In this document: piece after piece, positions 16,731-24,847 of the stretch
Position numbering within the stretch: the stretch's first letter is position 1
Layout: every line of letters begins with the position of its first letter
Assembly: GCA_024403115.1 (NCBI GenBank)
Contig: JAKSSL010000011.1
Location: forward strand, 1 to 34,110
From: Clostridia bacterium
GTDB taxonomy: Bacteria > Bacillota > Clostridia > Peptostreptococcales > Anaerovoracaceae
DNA length: 34,110 bases
Reading direction: 5' to 3'
The notes under the pieces: generated by a model
The model's database searches: none
What the model was told of the DNA's origin: nothing
The model's input: only the letters and a program-made list of their open reading frames with translations
Made by a program: the position numbers and the translations under genes

Positions 16731-17297
16731 CTAAACTCTTTTTGAGTATTCACATCCACAGTAATCTTGTCTATATAAACCGTATTCTTTAGAAAGCTCT
16801 GTGCTTCTTTTAAAGCCATCTTTCTTCTTGAAATTAAAAGCCATATACTCACAGTTATAATTCTCTGCAACTTCTTGTCCTATTGCACTGATTAAATCAT
16901 AATTCTTGTGAGGGCTTACGGTTAAAGTTGTTGTAAAACAATCGAATCCATTTTCCGAAGCGTAGCGTCCTGCCTCATTAAGCCTTTGTCTAAAGCAAAT
17001 ACCGCACCTAGCTCCACCCTCTGGTTCTTCTTCATATCCTCCTGTCAAGCTAATAAAATTCTCAGGATCATATTTTCCTTCAACGAATAGTATCTTGCCT
17101 TTCTCATGGGAAAGTTTTTCATTATATTCATTGATAAACTTTATTTGATTGTCCTTACGCTTTTCATATTCCTCTTGATCGTTTATGCAGGGGTTGTAAT
17201 AAAAGACTGTAATGTCGAAATCATCAACTAGACGTTCAATACAAGCCGTACTGCAAGGTCCACAACAGGAATGAAGTAAAAGCCTCTTTTTTGACAT
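16731..17297 (-). CDS. queH: Epoxyqueuosine reductase QueH (DUF208)
   Basis: QueH reduces epoxyqueuosine to queuosine in the wobble position of tRNAs for Asn, Asp, His and Tyr; it is the non-orthologous replacement of the cobalamin enzyme QueG. The 188-residue protein has the DUF208 cysteine pattern: HSCCGPCS (Cys11, Cys12), RCGICF (Cys98, Cys101), TTTLTVSPHKNYD and YCGCEYS (Cys180, Cys182), the ligands for its metal centres. GGAG lies about 12 bp before ATG 17297, a weak spacing. It is the first gene after the recognised promoter at 17332-17361. No other queuosine genes are in the window. Confidence 0.93.
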   Translation of the reverse strand: MSKKRLLLHSCCGPCSTACIERLVDDFDITVFYYNPCINDQEEYEKRKDNQIKFINEYNEKLSHEKGKILFVEGKYDPENFISLTGGYEEEPEGGARCGICFRQRLNEAGRYASENGFDCFTTTLTVSPHKNYDLISAIGQEVAENYNCEYMAFNFKKKDGFKRSTELSKEYGLYRQDYCGCEYSKRV

Positions 17298-17331
17298 TTA
17301 ACAACACTTCTCCAATATATATTCATAATGT

Positions 17332-17361
17332 ATTATAGCACAATTCCCTTCTAAATGCCAT
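17332..17361 (-). promoter_or_regulatory. Promoter of the queH-to-rpe operon
   Basis: Minus-strand ATGGCA (plus 17356-17361, 4 of 6 matches to the -35 consensus), an 18-bp spacer and a perfect TATAAT (plus 17332-17337) lie just after the hpt terminator and 35 bp before queH. Confidence 0.6.
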
Positions 17362-17362
17362 T

Positions 17363-17402
17363 AAAAAAACTCCCTTCTCACAGCAATTTGCAAGAAGGAA
17401 GT
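17363..17402 (-). terminator. Intrinsic terminator after hpt
   Basis: On the minus strand ACTTCCTTCT (plus 17393-17402) pairs over 10 bp, with one G-U, to AGAAGGGAGT (plus 17369-17378), followed by a run of seven T's. It separates the tig-to-hpt operon from queH. Confidence 0.88.
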
Positions 17403-17420
17403 CATAAGATTTAATTATTA

Positions 17421-17963
17421 TTAATCTTGGATTTCTTCAACATTTTCAATATATGAAATGTAAGGAAGATTTCTGTATTTTTGGTTGTAATCCAATCCGT
17501 ATCCTATTACGAATAGATTGTCGATTTCAAATCCAATATACTTTGCTTGTACATCAGCAACTCTGCGTGAAGGTTTATCCAACATTGAACAAATTTCTAC
17601 GCTAGCAGCATTTCTGTCCTTAAGATTTTCATAGATAGCACTTAGAGTGTTTCCTGTATCTACAATATCTTCAACGATAAGAACGTGCTTGTTGTAGATG
17701 TTTGCTTCTATATCCTTTTTAAAGGAAACCAATCCTGATGATACGGTTCCTGCGCCGTAACTTGAAGCTTGAATAAAGTCAATAGTAACTGGCATCTCAA
17801 TCTCTTTCAATAGATCTGCCATCCATATACATGAGCCCTTTAAAGTACCAACAACTACTAGTTCTTGTCCTGCGTAGTCTTCAGTAATTTGCTTACCAAG
17901 TTCTTTGGCTCTGTTTCTCAACTGTTCTTCAGAAAATAAAATCTTGCCAATAGTTTCTCCCAT
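17421..17963 (-). CDS. hpt: Hypoxanthine-guanine phosphoribosyltransferase
   Basis: Hpt salvages hypoxanthine and guanine with PRPP to give IMP and GMP. The 180-residue protein is of normal length and has the PRPP-binding motif VLIVEDIVDTGNTL (94-107), the flexible-loop SSYGAGT stretch (68-74), the PPi-loop LKGS (41-44) and the C-terminal base-binding region ending in FVIGYGLDYNQKYRNLPYI. AAAGGAG lies 8 bp before ATG 17963. It is the last gene of the tig operon, 54 bp after engB. In Bacillus the gene usually sits between tilS and ftsH, so this placement is unusual. Confidence 0.95.
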   Translation of the reverse strand: MGETIGKILFSEEQLRNRAKELGKQITEDYAGQELVVVGTLKGSCIWMADLLKEIEMPVTIDFIQASSYGAGTVSSGLVSFKKDIEANIYNKHVLIVEDIVDTGNTLSAIYENLKDRNAASVEICSMLDKPSRRVADVQAKYIGFEIDNLFVIGYGLDYNQKYRNLPYISYIENVEEIQD

Positions 17964-18017
17964 GATTAGTTCTCCTTTACTAATTCAATAACAAATATGT
18001 AATATTTTAATATAAAA

Positions 18018-18608
18018 CTACTCCATAATCAAGGTTTCAATTACATCTAAAAGCTCTTGCTGGCCTGTTTTCTTAAGCGAAGATACTGGAATAATAATGT
18101 CTTCCTTCTTCATATCAAGGCTTTCGCGTATTACTTTAAAGCACTTTTGCATTTCATTCTTTGAAACCTTGTCTGCCTTTGTGGCAACTACTAAACCATC
18201 TAAATTGTGATATTTCAAATAGTTATACATTTCAATGTCTTGATTTGATGGTTTGTGTCTAATGTCCACCAGTAGAACCACCTTTTCAAGACAGATTCTA
18301 TCTCCCAAATAATCCTCCATCATCTTTCCCCATGATGCGGATTCGGACTTAGAAACCTTGGCATAGCCATATCCTGGCAAATCCACTATTCGCCATTCTC
18401 CATTGATCTCATAAAAATTTATGGTTCTAGTTTTACCTGGATTACCGCTAACTCTTGCCAGACTTTTTCTATTGGTTAATAGATTAAGCAGTGAGGACTT
18501 TCCCACGTTGGATCTTCCAGCAAAAGCTATCTCCGGTCTATCTGCAATTGGATACTGGCTGGGTTTTACAGCTACTGTCCCAAGCTCAGCTTTATTAATC
18601 TTTAACAT
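18018..18608 (-). CDS. engB: Ribosome biogenesis GTPase YsxC/EngB
   Basis: EngB (YsxC/YihA) is a small GTPase needed for assembly of the 50S subunit. In 196 residues it carries P-loop GRSNVGKS (31-38), switch region GNPGKTRTINFY, G3 DLPGYG (76-81), G4 TKAD and the conserved PVSSLKKTG near the C-terminus. It begins 11 bp after lon, the common clpX-lon-engB arrangement. Confidence 0.95.
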   Translation of the reverse strand: MLKINKAELGTVAVKPSQYPIADRPEIAFAGRSNVGKSSLLNLLTNRKSLARVSGNPGKTRTINFYEINGEWRIVDLPGYGYAKVSKSESASWGKMMEDYLGDRICLEKVVLLVDIRHKPSNQDIEMYNYLKYHNLDGLVVATKADKVSKNEMQKCFKVIRESLDMKKEDIIIPVSSLKKTGQQELLDVIETLIME

Positions 18609-18619
18609 AATTATCTTCC

Positions 18620-20929
18620 CTATTTCACTAAAGCTTCTTTCAAAGCATCTGTTGCTTTTTCAAGCAATACAAATTCCAAATCTTTTCTAGCACTCTCTGG
18701 AATATCGTCAATATCTACCTCGTTATCCTTTGGTAGCAAAATCTTCTTGATGCCGGCTCTATGAGCTGCAAGAACCTTTTCACGTATTCCTCCAACTGGT
18801 AAAATATTGCCTCTCAAAGTAATTTCACCAGTCATTGCAACATCCTTTTTAACAGCCACGTCTGTTAGACATGAAACTATAGTAGTGAATATTGTTACTC
18901 CAGCGGAAGGACCGTCCTTTGGAACAGCGCCTTCTGGAACGTGAACGTGAAGGTCATAGTTCTTGAACACTTCTGGGTCAATCTTTAATTGATCAGCTAT
19001 TGATTTAACATAAGTTAAAGCCGCTTTTGCAGATTCCTGCATAACATCCCCTAACTGACCTGTAAGTTGGATCTTGCCATCGCCTTTTGTCTTGGAAACT
19101 TCGATAAATAAAGTATCTCCGCCCACTTGAGTCCAAGCCATGCCACAAGTAACGCCCACTTCTGACTTGCCTTCAATCTTGTCGAAATGGTATAACTTCT
19201 TGCCTAAGAATTCTTCCACTTCCTTGGCATTTATGCTGACAGAATAGTTGTCATCAATGGCATATTTTCTTGCAACCTTGCGACAAATACTTGCAATCTT
19301 CTTCTCCAGACCACGAACACCTGATTCCCTTGTATAGTAATCAATTAGACATTCTAGGCCGCTCTTGTTAAAGCGAACAATACTTGAGTTTAATCCATTT
19401 TCCTTGATTTGCTTTGGAACCAAGTATTCCTTTGCAATAGCAAGCTTGTCGATTTTAGTATATCCTTGAACTTCTATGATTTCCATTCTATCAAGCAAAG
19501 GCTCAGGTATAGTATCCAAGCTGTTTGCAGTTGTAACAAACATAACCTTTGATAGATCAAATGGGATTTCCAAATAGTGATCTGTGAAGTCCTTGTTTTG
19601 TTCAGGATCCAAAACTTCTAACAATGCTGAAGATGGATCTCCCTTGTAATCCGCTCCCAATTTATCTATTTCATCAAATAGAATCAAAGGGTTGGATACA
19701 TTGGCATCTTGGATTAGTGATATAACTCTTCCAGGGATTGCACCTATATATGTTCTGCGGTGTCCCCTAATTTCTGCTTCGTCGCTAACTCCGCCTAAGG
19801 ACATTCTTACAAACTCTCTACCAGATGCATGAGCCAAAGACTTGGCAATTGAAGTCTTTCCTACTCCTGGAGGTCCTACTAAGCAAAGAATAGGTCCTTT
19901 AATACTGTCAGTCAGCTTAAGAACTGCCAAGTATTCCAGTATTCTTTCCTTTACCTTTTCTAAACCGTAGTGTTCACTGTTTAATATTGATTCAGCCAAT
20001 TCTAAATTGCTGTTTGTTTCACTAAACTTATCCCATGGTAAATCAAGTATTGTTTCAATGTATGTTCTTGAAACGTTGGAATCTGGTGACATTGGTTGCA
20101 TCTTACCGTAGCGAACTATTTCTTTTCTAATCTTTTCAGTAGTTCTTTCTGGAAGATTTAATTCTGCCAATCTAGCTGTCCACTTTTCAATTTCCTCGCT
20201 GATTTCTTCACCGTAGCCTAATTCTTTTTGGATAGCTTTTAAATGCTCGCGAAGAACGTATTCCTTGTGAGATTCATCCATGCTTTCTTGAGCTTCCTTG
20301 GCAATTTGAGCTTCAATGGCAAGCACTTGATTTCTATGGATTAGTTCGTCATAGACTCTCTTGATTCTCTCCATTACAGAAAGAGTTTCCAAAAGTTCCT
20401 GTCTAGTCTCAATATTTGCTCCAGTATGTGAAGCTAAAGTGTCCGCTACAAAAGCGGCGTCTTCTGACTTAGTCAAAGCTTCAATCATATCATTAAGCTT
20501 GTCTTCTTTGTGGAAAACATTGTTTTTATCAAAAACGTCCACTATTAAATTCATAATAGCTTCGCATTCAATCTCATCTTCTTGAGAAACTGGAATCTCT
20601 TCCAATTCCCTAACATCATATTGAAGGAAAGGCGCATCTTGGACCTTGTTTATAATCTCAGCTCTGTATAAGCCTTCAACTAAAAGTCTTTGAACATTGT
20701 CCTTAGTCTTCAAAATCTGTTTGATCCTTACAACGGTTCCCACGCTGTAATAATCGTCTTCACTTGGTTCCAGAACATCTTCGTCCTTTTGGCTGGAAAC
20801 AAATAAAAGCTTGCCATTTTCCATGGCATAATCAACTGCTTTTATTGATTTGTCGCGGCCAACATCAAAAGTGACCATTGTTCTTGGAAAAATTGTAATT
20901 CCCCTAAGAGGTACAAATGCTAATATCAT
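18620..20929 (-). CDS. lon: ATP-dependent protease La (Lon)
   Basis: Lon degrades damaged and regulatory proteins in the cytoplasm. The 769 residues comprise an N-terminal LAN substrate-recognition domain (about 1-190), a coiled-coil section, an AAA+ module with GPPGVGKTS and ILFDEIDK, and a C-terminal protease domain with catalytic dyad Ser675 in PKDGPSAGVT and Lys718 in REKVLAAHRAG. The Ser-Lys spacing of 43 is that of the family. The AGGAG site overlaps the clpX TAG stop (10-bp gap), so the two are coupled. It is intact and of typical length. Confidence 0.97.
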   Translation of the reverse strand: MILAFVPLRGITIFPRTMVTFDVGRDKSIKAVDYAMENGKLLFVSSQKDEDVLEPSEDDYYSVGTVVRIKQILKTKDNVQRLLVEGLYRAEIINKVQDAPFLQYDVRELEEIPVSQEDEIECEAIMNLIVDVFDKNNVFHKEDKLNDMIEALTKSEDAAFVADTLASHTGANIETRQELLETLSVMERIKRVYDELIHRNQVLAIEAQIAKEAQESMDESHKEYVLREHLKAIQKELGYGEEISEEIEKWTARLAELNLPERTTEKIRKEIVRYGKMQPMSPDSNVSRTYIETILDLPWDKFSETNSNLELAESILNSEHYGLEKVKERILEYLAVLKLTDSIKGPILCLVGPPGVGKTSIAKSLAHASGREFVRMSLGGVSDEAEIRGHRRTYIGAIPGRVISLIQDANVSNPLILFDEIDKLGADYKGDPSSALLEVLDPEQNKDFTDHYLEIPFDLSKVMFVTTANSLDTIPEPLLDRMEIIEVQGYTKIDKLAIAKEYLVPKQIKENGLNSSIVRFNKSGLECLIDYYTRESGVRGLEKKIASICRKVARKYAIDDNYSVSINAKEVEEFLGKKLYHFDKIEGKSEVGVTCGMAWTQVGGDTLFIEVSKTKGDGKIQLTGQLGDVMQESAKAALTYVKSIADQLKIDPEVFKNYDLHVHVPEGAVPKDGPSAGVTIFTTIVSCLTDVAVKKDVAMTGEITLRGNILPVGGIREKVLAAHRAGIKKILLPKDNEVDIDDIPESARKDLEFVLLEKATDALKEALVK

Positions 20930-20939
20930 TTATTTTCTC

Positions 20940-22172
20940 CTATTTTATAATCTCTGGTGGGCATACACCCTTAATTGTATCTGCTGTAATAATGCACTTT
21001 TTCACATCCTCTCGTGATGGAATGTCATACATTATATCTATCATCTTTTTCTCAAAAATACTGCGCAAGCCTCTTGCCCCTGTATTCTTTTCCAAAGCAA
21101 GTTTCGCTGCCTCAACCATAGCCTCATCAGTAATTTCAAGTTCAACATTATCCATGGCGAAAAGCTTTTTGTATTGCTTTAATATAGAATTCTTAGGCTC
21201 TTTAATAATGCGAACCAAATCATCACTGCTAAGCTTATCCAAAGCAACGATGGATGGAAGTCTACCGATAAACTCTGGAATCAAGCCGAATTTAATTAAA
21301 TCCTCAGGCTCAACTTGGTGAAGAGGATTAATACTTTCCTTGCCATTAGCTGTGGAATTAAAGCCTATTACCTTGTCTCCGAAACGTCTGTTGACTATCT
21401 TATCCAAGCCGTCAAAAGCTCCTCCTACGATAAATAGAATATTCTTAGTATCGATAGGAATAGTCTCTTGAGTTGGATGCTTACGTCCGCCCTTAGGTGG
21501 AACATTTGCCACAGTGCCCTCGATGATTTTAAGCAAAGCTTGTTGAACACCTTCCCCGCTTACATCACGAGTAATTGAAACGTTTTCACCCTTCTTGGAA
21601 ATCTTGTCGATTTCGTCAACATAAACTATGCCAAGCTCTGCTTTCTTAATGTCATAATCAGCAGCCTGGATCAATTTTAGAAGGATGTTTTCAACGTCTT
21701 CCCCAACATAGCCAGCTTCTGTCAAAGTTGTGGCATCAGCAATAGCAAAAGGAACGTTCAAAATTTTTGCAAGAGTTTGAGCTATTAAAGTTTTACCTGA
21801 ACCTGTAGGTCCAATCATTAAAACATTGGATTTTTGTAGCTCAACACCGTCCTCATTGTTATCTCCGCTTAGAATTCTTTTGTAGTGATTGTATACTGCA
21901 ACGGCCAAAGCTTTCTTGGCTTCCTCTTGGCCTATAACATATTCGTCTAAAGTCTTTGTAATATCTTGAGGCTTTAAAAGACTAATGTTTTCTGTTACAG
22001 TATTTGATTCTGCTTTTTCTTCAAACTCAAACTCAGCCAAAACATCCTGACATCTAGCAAGGCATTCATCGCAAATTGCAACATCCTCGCCTAAAATCAG
22101 ATGATTTACCTGATATTTTGGTCTTTTGCAGAAAGAACAGATCAATGTATCTTCATCTGTATATTTGCTCAT
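20940..22172 (-). CDS. clpX: ATP-dependent Clp protease ATPase subunit ClpX
   Basis: ClpX unfolds tagged proteins and feeds them to ClpP. The 410-residue protein has the N-terminal zinc-binding domain with Cys12, Cys15, Cys34 and Cys37, the AAA+ core with Walker A GPTGSGKT, Walker [10 protein letters not shown], the RKH-type pore and IGF loop (KVIGFNST) that docks on ClpP, and sensor motif NTGARGLRS. It follows clpP by 8 bp and precedes lon, so the two proteases are made together. Confidence 0.97.
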   Translation of the reverse strand: MSKYTDEDTLICSFCKRPKYQVNHLILGEDVAICDECLARCQDVLAEFEFEEKAESNTVTENISLLKPQDITKTLDEYVIGQEEAKKALAVAVYNHYKRILSGDNNEDGVELQKSNVLMIGPTGSGKTLIAQTLAKILNVPFAIADATTLTEAGYVGEDVENILLKLIQAADYDIKKAELGIVYVDEIDKISKKGENVSITRDVSGEGVQQALLKIIEGTVANVPPKGGRKHPTQETIPIDTKNILFIVGGAFDGLDKIVNRRFGDKVIGFNSTANGKESINPLHQVEPEDLIKFGLIPEFIGRLPSIVALDKLSSDDLVRIIKEPKNSILKQYKKLFAMDNVELEITDEAMVEAAKLALEKNTGARGLRSIFEKKMIDIMYDIPSREDVKKCIITADTIKGVCPPEIIK

Positions 22173-22180
22173 TATTTCCC

Positions 22181-22762
22181 CTATTTCTTATCAATAACCT
22201 TGTCTACTAAGCCATATTCTAAAGCTTCGCTAGCTGACATATAGTTATCCCTGTCTGTATCACGACTTACTGTCTCTAGATCTTTGCCAGTATTCTCAGC
22301 AAGAATTTTATTCATCTTATCCTTGATTCTTTGGATGTGATTTGCATGAATCATAATATCGCTTGCTTGACCTTGAGTTCCACCTAAAGGTTGATGGATC
22401 ATTACTTCTGCATTTGGAAGAGCAAAGCGCTTGCCCTTAGTTCCTGCTGAAAGTAAAAAGGCAGCCATGCTAGCAGCCATGCCAACACAAATAGTTGATA
22501 CTTGTGGCTTAATATAGTTCATAGTATCGTAAATAGCCATACCAGCGCTTACGCTTCCACCTGGGCTATTTATGTATAGATAAATGTCTTTTTCAGCATC
22601 TTCTGCTTCCAAGAACAAAAGCTGAGCCACTACCACATTGGCGATTTCATCGTTAATTTCACCAGATAAGAATATAATTCTATCCTTTAACAATCTGGAA
22701 TAAATATCATATTGTCTTTCTCCTGCTGAAGTTTGTTCAATTACATATGGCATTAATGACAT
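22181..22762 (-). CDS. clpP: ATP-dependent Clp protease proteolytic subunit ClpP
   Basis: ClpP is the serine peptidase barrel used by ClpX. The 193 residues include the short N-terminal processed segment ([10 protein letters not shown]) and the full triad: Ser98 in GMAASMA, His123 in MIHQPLGG and Asp172 in [15 protein letters not shown] lies 7 bp before ATG 22762, which favours this over the internal Met4. It lies downstream of tig across a 91-bp gap holding a GC-rich hairpin and a 10-bp palindrome. No CtsR or CIRCE operator was seen. Confidence 0.97.
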   Translation of the reverse strand: MSLMPYVIEQTSAGERQYDIYSRLLKDRIIFLSGEINDEIANVVVAQLLFLEAEDAEKDIYLYINSPGGSVSAGMAIYDTMNYIKPQVSTICVGMAASMAAFLLSAGTKGKRFALPNAEVMIHQPLGGTQGQASDIMIHANHIQRIKDKMNKILAENTGKDLETVSRDTDRDNYMSASEALEYGLVDKVIDKK

Positions 22763-22789
22763 AATAATACTCCTTTAACTTTCATAATA

Positions 22790-22831
22790 GCTATATAGCA
22801 AGATAACCCCATCACAAATATTATGATGGGG
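22790..22831 (-). promoter_or_regulatory. Hairpin and palindrome between tig and clpP
   Basis: On the minus strand a CCCCATCA/TGATGGGG stem (plus 22807-22814 with 22824-22831, 9-nt loop) follows tig. It is not followed by a proper T-run, so it may be a weak attenuator or an mRNA-processing site rather than a terminator. Right after it comes a perfect 10-bp palindrome GCTATATAGC (plus 22790-22799), next to a possible -10 TATTAT (plus 22784-22789) that lacks a good -35. Confidence 0.45.
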
Positions 22832-22853
22832 CACTTAATTCTTTCATATTAAA

Positions 22854-24164
22854 TTACTTGTCTTCCTTTTTCTTCTTTGGTGCAACAAGTTTTGCGTTTT
22901 CGAATAACTTATCAACTAGCTTTCTTGTTTGAACATCTTTTCTGATGTACTTCAATTCTCTTTCGCCCATAATCTCTCTTACCTTTGCGGCATCCATTTG
23001 ATATTGAGCACCTAGCATGTTAAGTTCTTCATCTACGTCTTCGTCTGTAACTTCGATACCTTCGATTCTTACAATGTTATCTAAGATTAATCTGCTCTTT
23101 ACTCTCTTTTCAGCATCTGGTTTTACTTGTTCTTGGAATGATGCTAAATCTGAGTTTGTAAATTGTAGATATTGGTCTAGGCTAAGACCTTGATATTGAA
23201 GTTGTTGGTTAAGTTCTTGAGTCATCTTTTGAACTTCTTCATCAATCATTGAAGCAGGGATTTCAACTTCGTTTGCTTCGCAAATCTTGTCGATGATTGC
23301 TTCCTTCATATCAGTTTCAGCAGCTTGTTCAGCGTACTTAGTAAGTCTTTCCTTTGTGTCATTCTTTAATTCTTCTAATGTATCGAATTCGCTTACATCT
23401 TGTGCAAAATCATCATCAAGCTCTGGTAATTGCTTTTCCTTAACTTCGTGAACTAGGCAGTGGAATACTGCGTCCTTGCCAGCTAATTCTTCAGCTTGAT
23501 ATTGTTCTGGGAATGTAACTTCCACGTCCTTCTTGTCCCCAGCCTTAGTTCCAACTAATTGTTCTTCGAAACCTGGAATGAACATTCCTGAACCTAGAAC
23601 TAATTCTTGTCCATCTGCAGTACCACCAGCGAATTGTTCTTCGCCAACGAAACCTGCATAATCCAAGATTACTGTGTCTCCGATTTTTGCTTCTCTATCA
23701 ACTGAAACGATTCTAGCATTTCTGTTTTGTAAAGCTTCTAATTCCTTGTTAATGTCTTCGTCTGAAACTTCATTAACTACCTTTTCAACCTTTACGCCCA
23801 TGTAGTCCTTAACTTCGAACTCAGGTTCAACAGCAACTGTAATAGTAACTGTAAATCCCTTGCCTTTAGCGATTTCTGAGAAATCAGCCTTAGGGCTTGC
23901 AATTGGTTCTAAATCTAATTGGTCAAGAGCTTCTGGATAAGCTTCTTGGAACATATTATTAATAGCTTCTTCGAAGAATACACCTTCACCATAAGTCTTT
24001 TCAATTATTGAACGAGGTGCCTTACCCTTACGGAAACCGTTGATTTGGAATTGATCCTTTGTTTCCTTGTAAACTTGGATTTGAGCACTCTCAAATTCTT
24101 CTGCTGTAAATTCCATAGTGAATTTTGCTTCATTATTTTCCTTTGAAACTAAAATTGCCTTCAT
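22854..24164 (-). CDS. tig: Trigger factor (ribosome-bound chaperone and prolyl isomerase)
   Basis: Trigger factor binds nascent chains at the ribosome exit near L23. The 436 residues have the N-terminal ribosome-binding domain with the signature GFRKGKAPR (near 43-51), an FKBP-type prolyl isomerase domain (about 160-245), and the long helical C-terminal arms. The C-terminus is Lys-rich (KKKKEDK). GGAGGG lies about 6 bp before ATG 24164. It opens the tig-clpP-clpX-lon operon from its own consensus promoter at 24222-24250. Confidence 0.96.
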   Translation of the reverse strand: MKAILVSKENNEAKFTMEFTAEEFESAQIQVYKETKDQFQINGFRKGKAPRSIIEKTYGEGVFFEEAINNMFQEAYPEALDQLDLEPIASPKADFSEIAKGKGFTVTITVAVEPEFEVKDYMGVKVEKVVNEVSDEDINKELEALQNRNARIVSVDREAKIGDTVILDYAGFVGEEQFAGGTADGQELVLGSGMFIPGFEEQLVGTKAGDKKDVEVTFPEQYQAEELAGKDAVFHCLVHEVKEKQLPELDDDFAQDVSEFDTLEELKNDTKERLTKYAEQAAETDMKEAIIDKICEANEVEIPASMIDEEVQKMTQELNQQLQYQGLSLDQYLQFTNSDLASFQEQVKPDAEKRVKSRLILDNIVRIEGIEVTDEDVDEELNMLGAQYQMDAAKVREIMGERELKYIRKDVQTRKLVDKLFENAKLVAPKKKKEDK

Positions 24165-24221
24165 TAAAGTCCCTCCATATGTTAAAAAATATTTATTTAC
24201 TTTCTATAAACAAGCCTAAAT

Positions 24222-24250
24222 ATTATACCATAATTGAATATAAATTGCAA
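24222..24250 (-). promoter_or_regulatory. Promoter of the tig-clpP-clpX-lon operon
   Basis: Minus-strand TTGCAA (plus 24245-24250), a 17-bp spacer and TATAAT (plus 24222-24227), preceded by TGG as an extended -10. It sits directly after the upstream HD-hydrolase gene, with no terminator between them, so some read-through is likely. Confidence 0.75.
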
Positions 24251-24254
24251 AGGA

Positions 24255-24836
24255 TTAAAGCTCCATACTTGATTTTATTTCGTCCTCACAATCACGCATT
24301 GCTAGGATTGTTTTTTCAAGCAATTCATCAAGTTCCCAGCCTAGTTTTTCAGCCCCATTTGCGATGACATCGCGGTCACAACCAGCTGCAAATCTTTTAT
24401 CCTTGAATTTCTTTTTCAAGCTCTTTAATTCCATATCCTTTGTGCTTTTGGATGGTCTCATCCTTGCTGCCGCACCAATTAAACCTGTAAGTTCATCTGC
24501 TGCAAATAAAACCTTTTCCATTTCATGGCTTGGTTCAACATCTGAACATAAACCGTAACCGTGAGAACATACAGCATGGATGAACTCATCGCTGGCTCCG
24601 ATTTCCTTTAATAATTCTGGCGCCTTTTTGCAATGTTCATCAGGCCACATTTCAAAGTCAATGTCATGCAAAAGTCCAACTAGACCCCAGCCATCTGCCT
24701 CATCGCCATAGCCTAATTCTTGGGCATACCACTTCATTGTTCCTTCAACTGTCAAAGCATGTTCAATGTGAAAAAGCTCTTTGTTATATTTTTTTAATAA
24801 AGCTAAAGCTTCGTCTCTTGTAAAATCTACTTTCAT
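24255..24836 (-). CDS. HD-superfamily hydrolase (COG2316-like)
   Basis: A 193-residue cytoplasmic protein with an HD metal-hydrolase domain: LFHIEHALTVEGTM supplies the first His, GLLHDIDFEMWP the His-Asp pair, and VCSHGYGL and AADELTG the later ligands. This pattern matches the predicted HD hydrolases of the COG2316 type, which act on unknown phosphorylated substrates. I chose ATG 24836 because AAAGGAG lies about 8 bp upstream; an ATG 21 bp earlier would place that site inside the gene. It follows panF by 11 bp and so belongs to the yhdT-panF unit. Whether its function is linked to pantothenate is unknown. Confidence 0.85.
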   Translation of the reverse strand: MKVDFTRDEALALLKKYNKELFHIEHALTVEGTMKWYAQELGYGDEADGWGLVGLLHDIDFEMWPDEHCKKAPELLKEIGASDEFIHAVCSHGYGLCSDVEPSHEMEKVLFAADELTGLIGAAARMRPSKSTKDMELKSLKKKFKDKRFAAGCDRDVIANGAEKLGWELDELLEKTILAMRDCEDEIKSSMEL

Positions 24837-24847
24837 TATTTTCTCCT

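Noticed and set aside
20917..21321. A 134-codon plus-strand frame across the clpX C-terminus
   Set aside because: It lies wholly opposite the conserved clpX-lon junction, has Ser/Ile-rich shadow composition and no known motif.
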